A DNA stretch of 64,000 bases. It comes from Rhodococcus sp. SGAir0479 (GTDB taxonomy: Bacteria > Actinomycetota > Actinomycetes > Mycobacteriales > Mycobacteriaceae). The stretch lies in the NCBI RefSeq assembly GCF_005484805.1, contig NZ_CP039432.1:3658001-3722000 (forward strand), given 5' to 3'. Made by a program: the position numbers and the translations under genes. Below the pieces are notes generated by a model. That model was not told where the DNA came from and made no database searches. It saw nothing but the letters and a program-made list of their open reading frames with translations. Within the stretch, counting starts at the first letter, position 1, and each line of letters starts with the position of its first letter. Below, one piece after another: positions 55,483-63,796 of this stretch.

Positions 55483-56400
55483 ATGACCACTGCAACTCCG
55501 TCGACTCGCACAGCTCCGCCGGTTTCGGACCGCGAAGAGACCGCGCGGCGGCTGCTGGCCTCGTCGGCGCGCAAATCCTACGACCCGATGGTCGAGGTCG
55601 ACTGGGAAGCACCGGTCGCCGACGACAAGTTCGGACTCACGCCCGAGTGGAGCTCGCTCTACGGCACGGCGCTGTGGGACGAGATGACCGACGAGCAGAA
55701 GATCGAACTCACCAAGCACGAGGCCGCCAGCGTGTCGAGCGTCGGCCTGTGGTTCGAGATCCTGCTCATGCAGATGCTGCTGCGCGACGTCTACGACCGC
55801 GACAAGCACTCGCGCCACGTGCAGTTCGCGCTCACCGAGGTGGCCGACGAGTGCCGCCACTCGGTGATGTTCGCCCGCGCCGGCGAACGCTTCGGGATGC
55901 CGGACTACGGTCCCATCCGCTTCATCCACCGGGCCGGACGCCTGTGGGGCGGCCTCTTCAAGGGCGCCAACGCGTACGCCAGCGTCATGGCGGCCGAGGA
56001 GATCCTCGACATGATGCAGCGTGACTTCATGAAGGACGAGCGGGTCCAGCCGATCACGCGCACAGTCAGCAAGATTCACGTTCTCGAGGAGGCCCGCCAC
56101 ATCCGCTTCGCGCGCGAGGAGGTCGCGCGGCGTCTCGCGGGCGCGTCCCGCAAGCGGCGAGCGTTCGAGCGGGTGAGCACCGCCGTCACCGTCTACTTCG
56201 TCATGAAGAGCATGATCCATCCCGACGTGTACGCCAACGCGGGTCTGGACAAGGAGCGCGCGCTCGAGGTCGCCCGCACCAACAAGCATCACCACGACAA
56301 GATCCGCACCTCCGGCTCGAAGCTCATGAGCTTCCTCGACAGCGTCGGACTGGTCGGTGGCCCGTCGAAGGTGCTGTACAAGAAGGTCCACCTGCTCTGA
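55483..56400 (+). CDS. AurF-like diiron oxygenase
   Basis: Ferritin-like four-helix protein of 305 residues with a probable di-iron site: TKHEAASVSS, DECRHSVMF (E-x-x-H), AAEEILDMM and LEEARHIRFAREE (second E-x-x-H). This is the pattern of p-aminobenzoate N-oxygenase AurF. Mycolate actinobacteria carry several such genes of unknown substrate; amine N-oxidation or hydroxylation are possibilities. The ATG at 55483 has GAGGGG 6 bases upstream. It starts 129 bases after the IclR gene on the same strand and ends in a strong hairpin, so it is probably its own unit. Confidence 0.85.
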   Translation: MTTATPSTRTAPPVSDREETARRLLASSARKSYDPMVEVDWEAPVADDKFGLTPEWSSLYGTALWDEMTDEQKIELTKHEAASVSSVGLWFEILLMQMLLRDVYDRDKHSRHVQFALTEVADECRHSVMFARAGERFGMPDYGPIRFIHRAGRLWGGLFKGANAYASVMAAEEILDMMQRDFMKDERVQPITRTVSKIHVLEEARHIRFAREEVARRLAGASRKRRAFERVSTAVTVYFVMKSMIHPDVYANAGLDKERALEVARTNKHHHDKIRTSGSKLMSFLDSVGLVGGPSKVLYKKVHLL

Positions 56401-56420
56401 CAGCAGGGTCACGGCGCGAG

Positions 56421-56461
56421 TGCGCGGTGCGCGAGGAGGGGGAGGTCCCGCGCACCGCGCA
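56421..56461. terminator. Bidirectional terminator
   Basis: Perfect 13-bp stem TGCGCGGTGCGCG / CGCGCACCGCGCA around a 15-base loop, between the converging diiron-protein and phosphatase genes. Confidence 0.8.
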
Positions 56462-56485
56462 TTTCGCGTATCCGGATCAGGACGG

Positions 56486-57973
56486 TCAGCCGACCAGCGA
56501 GATCAGCGGGACACAACGCTGCAGCTCCGCTGCGTCGTAGAAGAAGCTGCCGGCCGTCATCGGCGTACACGGGGCAGCGAACGCCGTCTCCCGCTCGTTG
56601 TAGAGCATCCGCACGATCGACTTTCCTGCCGCGTCGGTGAACACGTCCCACTGGATGTTCGCGGCCATCGGGCTCACCAGTGCGCCCCGCCACGGATTGT
56701 TCGCGTACGTGTACAGCGTGTCCGTCGGCTGCTGCTCGGTACTGCCGGGAAGTTCGAGTAGCGCCGCGAAGGGGATCACGGTCTCGGCATGCGCGAACCG
56801 GAAGTCGGCCCCCGCACTCGCGCCGACGGTCGTGTGGGCGGCGAGGCCCCGGAGGAACTCGTCGCGGAGCACCGTGGCCATCTCGTACGTCACGTTCTCA
56901 CCGGAGAACCCCGGCCCCTTGGCGTAGAAGTCCTCCGCGTCGTTGAGATACGCCATCCACTGGAGGTCGTCCTCCGAGATGAACCGAGCGAAATCCCAAT
57001 CGCCTTCCTGAGCCATGCCCGGGGTGATGATGTAGGTGTTGTACAGCATGTCGGCAGCATCGACCTCGTTCTCGACGCGCTCTTTCCCCTTGCCGCGATC
57101 CACCAACGAGAACTCCCCCGCCGCAAGCCTGTTCACGAAGGACTCGGTGTAGAGCGCCAGCATCATGTGTCGCGCCACCTCCCGGGTGCGCGGAAGATCG
57201 TGAATCTGCTGGACCGCTGCGTGCAGCCGTGGATCGTTCTCCTCGTAGTCGAGGTATGCGGTATCCGAGTCGTGGAAGTAGAGCAGGGCGACATCGACTC
57301 CCACCGGAGCCACCGTGTCCGCGACGTCCGGACGCACCGCGACCAGTCCCTCGGCAAAATTGACCGCGCTGTCGACCGCCCGATCGACACCGGACGACGT
57401 CACCGTGATGCTCCCGCCGTCACGGGCGATCGAGTCGAAGAGCGACGGAACCCGTTCGGCCACCCGCGCACCCATCCGACGATGCTCGGTCACGCCGAGC
57501 CCACTGAGATTGCCGTAGCCGACCTCTCGGTTGGCAGCCATGAGGTCTCGGACCGCAGGACCGAGCTTCGCGCCCAGCGGCGTCAGGGCGCGCTCCGCCT
57601 CGGCCAGCTCCCACAACTGCAGCGTCAGGTCGTCGTACTTCAGGCTCGACAGCGCGCGCGAACCGTGCCGAGCCACCGACTCGGTGTAGACGGGTGCGTA
57701 CCCGTCCGGAACCTGCTGCAGATCTTCGGCCCGCTGACCGGGCGCATACGGCGTCTTACTGGTGAATCCGCCTGCAACCCCACCGGGTTCGACGTCCGGT
57801 GGCGTCGGGTCGCCCAGCGAACCAGTTCCCGACGAGCCGAACAGGCCGACCGCTTCCTGGAGGATGCTGCCGGCCGACGTCGCGTGCGCCGCCGGAGACA
57901 GCGCCGCAGACAAGATCATCGTCATACCGGCGGCACCCGCCGCCGCAACCGCTCCGACACGTCTGATTCGCAC
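56486..57973 (-). CDS. Secreted histidine phosphatase, MINPP (inositol polyphosphate phosphatase)-like
   Basis: Exported acid phosphatase of 495 residues in the histidine-phosphatase clan 2. The signal peptide runs from MRIRRVGAVAAAGAAG to about residue 31 (AAHA). The phosphoryl-accepting motif is ARHGSRALSS (Arg102-His103), with Leu where RHGxRxP has Pro. The proton-donor motif is FAHAETVIPF near 395: HAE, as in multiple inositol polyphosphate phosphatases, rather than HD of classic phytases. The GTG at 57973 follows GAAAGGG by about 8 bases. A role in releasing phosphate from inositol phosphates outside the cell is the best guess. Confidence 0.85.
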   Translation of the reverse strand: MRIRRVGAVAAAGAAGMTMILSAALSPAAHATSAGSILQEAVGLFGSSGTGSLGDPTPPDVEPGGVAGGFTSKTPYAPGQRAEDLQQVPDGYAPVYTESVARHGSRALSSLKYDDLTLQLWELAEAERALTPLGAKLGPAVRDLMAANREVGYGNLSGLGVTEHRRMGARVAERVPSLFDSIARDGGSITVTSSGVDRAVDSAVNFAEGLVAVRPDVADTVAPVGVDVALLYFHDSDTAYLDYEENDPRLHAAVQQIHDLPRTREVARHMMLALYTESFVNRLAAGEFSLVDRGKGKERVENEVDAADMLYNTYIITPGMAQEGDWDFARFISEDDLQWMAYLNDAEDFYAKGPGFSGENVTYEMATVLRDEFLRGLAAHTTVGASAGADFRFAHAETVIPFAALLELPGSTEQQPTDTLYTYANNPWRGALVSPMAANIQWDVFTDAAGKSIVRMLYNERETAFAAPCTPMTAGSFFYDAAELQRCVPLISLVG

Positions 57974-58158
57974 CGAGAGTGCCCTTTCCGTCGTGGATGT
58001 CACGCTCGAGAGGAAACGGCAGGTGAATGTCCGTTCGGCAACCACGCCCGTCCTCCCGGGTGCACACGAGGTGAACGCTGGGTCCCGCGGCGCCCCCCGC
58101 CCGCCCGCCGCGATGGCCGAGCCCCCGGTCCTCGCGCTGTGCGCGCTCGAGGCGAGCG

Positions 58159-58902
58159 TCAGGCCGACCGCGCGCTCTCGTAGAGCGCACGACTGACGGC
58201 TCGCCCCGCGCTCTGGAGGGGCCCGGCGATTCGCGCGACGTTCATCCGCGCGGTGGTGGTCGAGACACCGATGGCCCCGATGACGCCGGCTCCGGCGAAG
58301 AGCGGTACCGCCGCGCTGGCGGTACCGAGCCGTACCTCTTCTGCCTCGATCGACATCGCGTCACGCCGCGCGCGCTCGAGTTGCCCCCGCAGCAGTGCGG
58401 CCGATGCCACCGTCCGCGGCGTGAACTTGGCGATGCCGCGCTCGACCACCTCGTCGAACACGGCTGTCGGCGAGAAGGCGAGCAGCACCTTGCCGGTGGC
58501 GGTCACCTCGAGCGGCAACCGGCCGGCGACCCGGGACAACAGGTCCGGTGAACCGGGGCCGGGGATCTTGTCGACGTACAGCACGTCCAGGTCCGCGCGG
58601 ATCGCCAAGTGCACCGTTCCGCTCGTGGCCGCGTGCAAGTCCTGCAGGAACGGGAGCGCGGCGTCGCGCAGGATCCGTTGCGTGGGAACGAGTTGCCCCA
58701 GTTCGAACAGGCGCAGACCGAGCCGGTAGTCGGTGCCTGCGCGCTCGAGCAGACCCAGATCGACCATCTCGGCCGCGAGTCGATGGACGGTCGCCTTCGC
58801 GACGCCGCTGCGGCGCGTCAGTTCCGAGAGGGACAGGGAGCTCGAGTCGGGATCGAACGACCCGAGCAACAGGCGCACCTTCCCCAGCACCGACGTCCCC
58901 AC
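58159..58902 (-). CDS. IclR-family transcriptional regulator
   Basis: Regulator of 247 residues. The winged helix (about 5-60) reads LGKVRLLLGSFD, LSLSELTRRSGVAKATVHRLAAEMVDLGLLER; the effector domain has GTVHLAIRADLDVLYVDKIPG, LEVTATGKVLLAFSP and a late VIGAIGVSTTTARM. The GTG at 58902 has an excellent AGGAGGG 5 bases upstream, which decides the start against longer frames. It lies 112 bases after the 2-hydroxyacid dehydrogenase gene on the same strand, and probably regulates that gene and the SDR above it. Confidence 0.9.
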   Translation of the reverse strand: MGTSVLGKVRLLLGSFDPDSSSLSLSELTRRSGVAKATVHRLAAEMVDLGLLERAGTDYRLGLRLFELGQLVPTQRILRDAALPFLQDLHAATSGTVHLAIRADLDVLYVDKIPGPGSPDLLSRVAGRLPLEVTATGKVLLAFSPTAVFDEVVERGIAKFTPRTVASAALLRGQLERARRDAMSIEAEEVRLGTASAAVPLFAGAGVIGAIGVSTTTARMNVARIAGPLQSAGRAVSRALYESARSA

Positions 58903-59014
58903 AGGTGCCCTCCTACGCCGCGTCCCGTTCAGTGGGATCGATGCGCAGAGCTTACCGAGCGCCGATCGAAGGCCCGGTTGCGGCATCAGCGGTGCCCGGA
59001 AGGACCGAAGAACG

Positions 59015-59980
59015 TCACCCGACCGTCCACAGCGGCGCCTCGCCACGACACGCCCGGGCGACGTTCTCCGCCGTCATCGCGAACATCCGGGTGAGGGCCG
59101 TCGAACTGCCGCCCGCGATGTGCGGACTGAGGAGCACGTTGGGAAGGTCGAACAGCGGGCTGTCGGTCTCGACCGGTTCGCGGGCGAACACGTCCAGCGC
59201 CGCTCCCGCGACGGAGCCGGCCCGGATCGCGGCGGCGAGGGCCGCTTCGTCCACCACCGGCCCCCGCGCGACGTTCACCACCAGGGCCTCCCGGGGCAGC
59301 AGCGCGAGCTCGCGCGCCGAGATCAGGCCGCGAGTCTCGGCGGTCAGCGGGACGGCGACCACCAGCACGTCGGACTCTGCGAGCAGATCGTCGAGCGGGC
59401 GGTGCGGGACGAGGGAGTCCGCATGCGGGCGGCGGGCGTGGTAGGCGACCTCGCACCCGAACGCGCCGAACAGTTCCGCGCAGCGCCGATTGATGGCGCC
59501 GAACCCCACCAGCCCGATCCGGCGCTCCCCCAGATCTCGGCAGTCCCGCTGCCGTACGGCCGTCTGCGGCCACCGGCCGCGCCGCATCTCGGTGTCCGCC
59601 CAGCCGATCGACCGACACAGGTTCGCGGTGGCCGCGACCGCCCACTCGGCGACCGACGCGGCATTGCCGCCCGGCGTGTTCGCCACCGGGACCCCGGCTC
59701 GCGACCACGCGGCGACATCGATGTACGCGATGCCGACGCCGGGTTGCTGGATCAGGCGCAGATGTGCGCCGAGCGCCGCCTCGGCCGCGCCGAGCGGCAG
59801 CTGCCCGCTCCAGTCCGCCACGACGACATCGACGGTGGGCAGCAGTTCCCGCACGGCCGTGATGGTGCGGGAACCCGGTCGGACGACGGCGCCGGCCTCG
59901 CCGACGGCGTCGCGCACCGCCGCCTCGATCGCCGGATCCGTGGTGAGCATCAGGATCCGGTCGGGGCGGGGCGTGCGCAT
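59015..59980 (-). CDS. D-2-hydroxyacid dehydrogenase family protein
   Basis: NAD(P)-dependent oxidoreductase of 321 residues. The catalytic set is present: Arg in NVARGPVVDE, Glu in REPVETDSPL and His in LSPHIAGGS. The cofactor loop reads GLVGFGAINRR, with Asn in place of the last glycine of GxGxxG. It starts 5 bases after the SDR gene, so the two are one operon. Phosphoglycerate-dehydrogenase-like and hydroxypyruvate-reductase-like roles are both possible. Confidence 0.88.
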   Translation of the reverse strand: MRTPRPDRILMLTTDPAIEAAVRDAVGEAGAVVRPGSRTITAVRELLPTVDVVVADWSGQLPLGAAEAALGAHLRLIQQPGVGIAYIDVAAWSRAGVPVANTPGGNAASVAEWAVAATANLCRSIGWADTEMRRGRWPQTAVRQRDCRDLGERRIGLVGFGAINRRCAELFGAFGCEVAYHARRPHADSLVPHRPLDDLLAESDVLVVAVPLTAETRGLISARELALLPREALVVNVARGPVVDEAALAAAIRAGSVAGAALDVFAREPVETDSPLFDLPNVLLSPHIAGGSSTALTRMFAMTAENVARACRGEAPLWTVG

Positions 59981-59985
59981 CGTCG

Positions 59986-60747
59986 TCAGCCCCAGCGGGA
60001 CTGGCCTCCGTCGAGCGGGATCGTGGCGCCACTGAGGTAGGCGGCGTCGCTGCTCACCACGAACGCGACGGCGCGCCCGATGTCGCTCTCCGGATCACCG
60101 ATCCGACGCAGCGGGATACCGGCCTTGAACTCCTCGGCCTCTTCGGGGTACTCGTTGATCCACCACTCCAGTGCGGGCGACATGGCATGCGGCGCAATGT
60201 TGTTGACGCGAATTCCGTCGACGCCCCACTCGCACGCGGCGGCACGGGTGAGCGACCGCATCCCTTCCTTGATGGCGGCGTACGCACCGTAGTTGCCGGC
60301 ATCCCAGCGGACCGCCGCCGAGGACACCAGGTTGATGATCGACCCGCCGCCGCGCTCCTTCATCGACGGGTAGCACGCCCGCATCAGACGCAGCGTCGCG
60401 AGCGGACCGGTCGCGAACGAGCGCTCGAACTCGTCGTCGGTGACCCCCAGCAGTGGCCCGGGCTTGCAGTCGTTCGCGTTGTTCACCAGGATGTCCACGC
60501 CGCCGAAGAACTCGACGGTGCGTTCCACCGCCGCGTCGATGTCCTCGGCCTTGCTGACGTCGCACGGGACGGCCAGGGCCTTGCCGCCGTACGCCTCGAT
60601 CTGCTCCACGGTGGTGACGAGCTTCGACTCGGTCCGGCCGGAGACCGCGATCGAGGCCCCCTCCTTGGCGAGGGCGTGCGCGATGCCCTGCCCGATCCCC
60701 TGCCCGGCACCCGTGATGAGCGCGATCTTGCCGTCAAGCTTGCCCAT
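59986..60747 (-). CDS. Short-chain dehydrogenase/reductase
   Basis: NAD(P)-dependent oxidoreductase of 253 residues. Cofactor motif TGAGQGIGQG, VDILVNNANDCKPG, serine in NLVSSAAVRW and the YAAIK catalytic motif. Asn-Asp-Cys replaces the usual glycine after NNA, a small departure. The ATG at 60747 lacks an obvious ribosome-binding site. It is divergent from another SDR gene across a 182-base gap with a CAAGCA/TGCTTG palindrome, and co-transcribed with the 2-hydroxyacid dehydrogenase gene. Confidence 0.9.
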   Translation of the reverse strand: MGKLDGKIALITGAGQGIGQGIAHALAKEGASIAVSGRTESKLVTTVEQIEAYGGKALAVPCDVSKAEDIDAAVERTVEFFGGVDILVNNANDCKPGPLLGVTDDEFERSFATGPLATLRLMRACYPSMKERGGGSIINLVSSAAVRWDAGNYGAYAAIKEGMRSLTRAAACEWGVDGIRVNNIAPHAMSPALEWWINEYPEEAEEFKAGIPLRRIGDPESDIGRAVAFVVSSDAAYLSGATIPLDGGQSRWG

Positions 60748-60819
60748 GTGTACTCGCTCTCGAAGTCTCGTGAACTGGGAAGATCTGGTGTGACAGACCT
60801 CCGGTCGACTATTCTCGAC

Positions 60820-60833
60820 CAAGCATTTGCTTG
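60820..60833. promoter_or_regulatory. Palindrome CAAGCATTTGCTTG, KstR2-like
   Basis: Perfect 6-bp arms around TT, between two divergent SDR genes. The window ACCAAGCATTTGCT (60818-60831) fits the KstR2 consensus AnCAAGnnCTTGnT, recalled from the literature, at all fixed positions but one. The assignment is tentative. Confidence 0.5.
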
Positions 60834-60929
60834 ACCGCAGCGTTTTCGCGATATTGCCGCAGGACACCTCCGGGCACCCACAGCCTCGCGACGGGCGGCG
60901 CTGCGACACGACCACGAAAGGCAGTTCGA

Positions 60930-61706
60930 GTGAGCTACCCCAACCCGATCGACTTCTCCGGCCGCGCAGTTGTCGTCACCGGTGGCACCAAGGGCATCGG
61001 CTACGTCATCACCGAGCACTTCCTGCAGGCGGGCGCCGACGTGCTGGTGTGTGCGCGCAACGAGCCCGAATCCCTGCCCTCGGTGGACGGCCGCACCGCC
61101 GCGTTCCGCGCCGTGGACGTCCGCGACCCCGCCGACGCGACCGCGCTGATCGAGGACTGCGTCTCGCGGTTCGGGCGGCTGGACGTGCTGGTCAACAATG
61201 CCGGCGGCTCCCCCGACGCCGACGCGGCCACCGTGTCGCCGCGCTTCGTGGAGAAGATCGTCGCGCTGAACCTGTTGGCGCCGTACTACATGGCGCAGGC
61301 CGCCAACCTCGTCATGCGCGAGCAGGAGACCGGCGGCGCCATCGTCAACATCGGCAGCGTGTCCGCGCACCAGCCGCAGCCCGGTACCGCCGCGTACACC
61401 GCGGCCAAGGCCGGACTGCTCGGACTGACCAAGGCGCTCGCGCTGGAGTGGGCACCCAAGGTCCGCGTCAACCACATCACGACCGGCCTCATCCGCACCG
61501 AGGCCGCGGCATCGGTGTACGGCGAGGACGGCGGCGCGGCGGTCACCCGCACGCTGCCGATGGAGCGCATGGCGGTGCCGTCGGACATCGCCAAGGCGTG
61601 CATGTTCCTGGGCAGCGATCTGTCGTCGTACGTCAACGGTGCCGACCTGGCCGTGCACGGCGGCGGCGAGTACCCGGCCCGCTACATGGCGACGCAGGGC
61701 AACTGA
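60930..61706 (+). CDS. Short-chain dehydrogenase/reductase
   Basis: NAD(P)-dependent oxidoreductase of 258 residues. Cofactor motif VVTGGTKGIGYVI, DVLVNNAGGSPD, serine in NIGSVSAHQP and the YTAAK catalytic motif. The GTG at 60930 has AAAGG about 8 bases upstream. It is followed by a terminator and faces the hydratase-ltp2-chsH1 genes. Its neighbours and the KstR2-like site suggest a step in steroid or other acyl-CoA degradation, not proven. Confidence 0.9.
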   Translation: MSYPNPIDFSGRAVVVTGGTKGIGYVITEHFLQAGADVLVCARNEPESLPSVDGRTAAFRAVDVRDPADATALIEDCVSRFGRLDVLVNNAGGSPDADAATVSPRFVEKIVALNLLAPYYMAQAANLVMREQETGGAIVNIGSVSAHQPQPGTAAYTAAKAGLLGLTKALALEWAPKVRVNHITTGLIRTEAAASVYGEDGGAAVTRTLPMERMAVPSDIAKACMFLGSDLSSYVNGADLAVHGGGEYPARYMATQGN

Positions 61707-61721
61707 GCCCGGACGTGAAAA

Positions 61722-61763
61722 CAGCTGCGGGAGCGTGACCGAAGTCGAACGCTCCCGCAGCTG
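61722..61763. terminator. Bidirectional terminator
   Basis: Perfect 15-bp stem CAGCTGCGGGAGCGT / ACGCTCCCGCAGCTG with a 12-base loop, between the converging SDR and hydratase genes. Confidence 0.85.
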
Positions 61764-61776
61764 AAGTCCTGACGGG

Positions 61777-62592
61777 TTACTCGGCGAAGACCGCGTAACC
61801 GCCGGAGATGGCCGCCTTGCCCTCGCGGACCAGTTCGAACGACACGCCCGACGCGTCACCCCACGCCTTCAGTTCCGCGGTGTCACCGGGGAACATCGGC
61901 GCGGCGAAGCGGCCCTGCAGCTCGGTGAGATCGGCCGGATGCACGCCGAGCTCCCGCGCGAGCGGCAGCGTCGACGCCGCGAGCGTGCACAGCCCGTGCA
62001 TGATCGGACGCGGCTGACCGATGTGCGCGGCCGCTTCCGGATCGATGTGGATGTGGTGCATGTCGCCGAGCAGCCGGTACAGCGCCGTCTGGTTCGCGGC
62101 GGTGACCAGCTCCGTGGTCAGGTTCGGCTCGCCCTCCGGCGCCGGCGGCTTGGACGGACCGCGCTCGCCGCCGAATCCGCCTGCGCCCGGGGCGAACAGC
62201 GACCAGGTGGCCACGAAGTACTCGCACTCGACGCGTACCTCGAACACCGCCGCGGCGCCCTTGTCCCAGACCTCGCCGACCGTCGCCTTCAGCGACAGCT
62301 CACCGCTGCGCGGCAGCGGTGCGAGCACCTTCAGCTCCTGCGAGCCGTGCAGCGCGGTCTTCGTGTCGAAGGCACCGCGCTGCCCCAGCTCGTCGGGGGC
62401 CCACTGGGCCAGGGTCAGCGCGAACGTCGGCAGCACGCGCAGCCGGTCCTCCATCACGAGGTCCAGGTCGGTGGCCGCGGCGCCGACGGCGAGCGCGTAC
62501 AGGATCGCGTCGCGCTCGTCGTAGCTCACCGTGCGGGTGCCGAGGTCGACCCCACGCCACGCGCCGGCCGGCTTCTGCTCCACTGCCGTCAT
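61777..62592 (-). CDS. Double-hotdog MaoC-type enoyl-CoA hydratase, ChsH3-like
   Basis: Hydrates a 2-enoyl-CoA to a 3-hydroxyacyl-CoA; 271 residues built of two hotdog domains. The N-terminal half contains LPTFALTLAQW and VWDKGAAAVFEV; the C-terminal half has the hydratase-2 motif LLGDMHHIHIDPEAAAHIGQPRPIMHGL, quoted in parts: catalytic Asp in GD and His before IDPE, with His-His replacing the usual Asn-Pro. This resembles mycobacterial Rv3538 (ChsH3) of cholesterol degradation. It is 25 bases behind ltp2 on the same strand, supporting a steroid side-chain role. Confidence 0.85.
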   Translation of the reverse strand: MTAVEQKPAGAWRGVDLGTRTVSYDERDAILYALAVGAAATDLDLVMEDRLRVLPTFALTLAQWAPDELGQRGAFDTKTALHGSQELKVLAPLPRSGELSLKATVGEVWDKGAAAVFEVRVECEYFVATWSLFAPGAGGFGGERGPSKPPAPEGEPNLTTELVTAANQTALYRLLGDMHHIHIDPEAAAHIGQPRPIMHGLCTLAASTLPLARELGVHPADLTELQGRFAAPMFPGDTAELKAWGDASGVSFELVREGKAAISGGYAVFAE

Positions 62593-62617
62593 TCTTCGGT
62601 CCTTCCAGGTGATTCGG

Positions 62618-63796
62618 TCAGGCGACGCCGAGAATCAGACCGGACGTGGGGACCGCGGTCCCCGCCGTGACGATCATGTTCTCGACGTTCTCGGGCTGGT
62701 TGGTGGACGTGCCCCGCAGCACCCGGACCGCCTCGGCGATGCCGTTGACGCCGTGCAGGTACGCCTCACCGAGCTGGCCGCCGTGCGTGTTGCTCGGCAG
62801 CCGTCCACCGATCTCCAGGTTGCCCTCGCGGATGAAGTCCTTGGCCTCGCCGGGACGGCAGAATCCGAGTTCCTCGAGCTGCGGGAGCACCAGGGGGGTG
62901 AAGTGGTCGTAGAGGATCGCTGCATCCATGTCGTCCGGCGTCAGCCCGGCCTGGGCGTAGAGCTGACGACCGACCAGACCCATCTCCGGGATGCCGGTGA
63001 TGTCGGGCCGGTAGTAGCTCGCCATCATGTGCTGGTCCTTGCCCGAACCCTGCGCGGCACCCTTGATGATCGCGGGCTTCTGGCGCAGGTCCTTGGCACG
63101 TTCGGCCGAGACGATGACGAGGGCCTGACCGCCGTCCGTCTCCTGGCAGCAGTCGAGCAGGTGCAGCGGCTCGGCGATCCACCGGGAGTTCTGGTGGTCC
63201 TCGAGCGTGATCGGCTTGCCGTAGAACCACGCCTTCGGGTTGTTCGCGGCGTGCTTGCGGTCCACGACTGCAACCCGACCGAAATCCTCACTCGTGGCAC
63301 CGTACTGGTACATGTACCGGCGAGCGAACATCGCGACCCACTGGGCGGGAGTCGCCAGGCCCTGCGGCGTGAGCCACGCGTACGCCGCACGGTCCGCGGT
63401 CGAGTCCATCGGACGATCGTGCTGGCCCGCACCGAAGCGCATGCCGGAGCGTTCGTTGAATGCGCGGTAGACCACGACGACGTCGGCGACGCCGGTCGCG
63501 ACGGCCATCGCGGCCTGCTGCACCGACGCGCACGCCGCGCCGCCGCCGTAACCGATGCGAGAGAAGAACTTCAGCTCCCCGAGCCCGCAGTTGCGGGCGA
63601 CGAGGATCTCGCCGTTGGTCTCCATCGTGAACGTCGTCAGGCCGTCGACCTCGGACGGCGCGATACCGGCGTCGTCCAGCGCGGCGGTGACCGCCTCGCA
63701 CGCGAGCTGCAGCTCGGAACGGCCGGACTTCTTGGAGAACTCGGTGGCACCGATGCCGACGATCGCGGCGGCACCCGAGAGCGGGCTGACAGCCAT
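62618..63796 (-). CDS. ltp2: Ltp2-like lipid-transfer protein / aldolase of steroid side-chain degradation
   Basis: Thiolase-fold protein of 392 residues close to mycobacterial Ltp2, which with the DUF35 domain of ChsH2 performs the retro-aldol cleavage that removes the last three side-chain carbons of cholesterol. Recognisable segments: IVGIGATEFSKKSGRSEL, VDGLTTFTMETNGEI, YGGGAACASVQQAAMAVATG, KHAANNPKAWFYGKPIT and PSNTHGGQLGEAYLHG. The start overlaps the chsH1 stop (TGATG), the same gene order as chsH1-ltp2 in the mycobacterial igr operon. Control by KstR is expected, but its site would lie outside the window. Confidence 0.92.
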   Translation of the reverse strand: MAVSPLSGAAAIVGIGATEFSKKSGRSELQLACEAVTAALDDAGIAPSEVDGLTTFTMETNGEILVARNCGLGELKFFSRIGYGGGAACASVQQAAMAVATGVADVVVVYRAFNERSGMRFGAGQHDRPMDSTADRAAYAWLTPQGLATPAQWVAMFARRYMYQYGATSEDFGRVAVVDRKHAANNPKAWFYGKPITLEDHQNSRWIAEPLHLLDCCQETDGGQALVIVSAERAKDLRQKPAIIKGAAQGSGKDQHMMASYYRPDITGIPEMGLVGRQLYAQAGLTPDDMDAAILYDHFTPLVLPQLEELGFCRPGEAKDFIREGNLEIGGRLPSNTHGGQLGEAYLHGVNGIAEAVRVLRGTSTNQPENVENMIVTAGTAVPTSGLILGVA

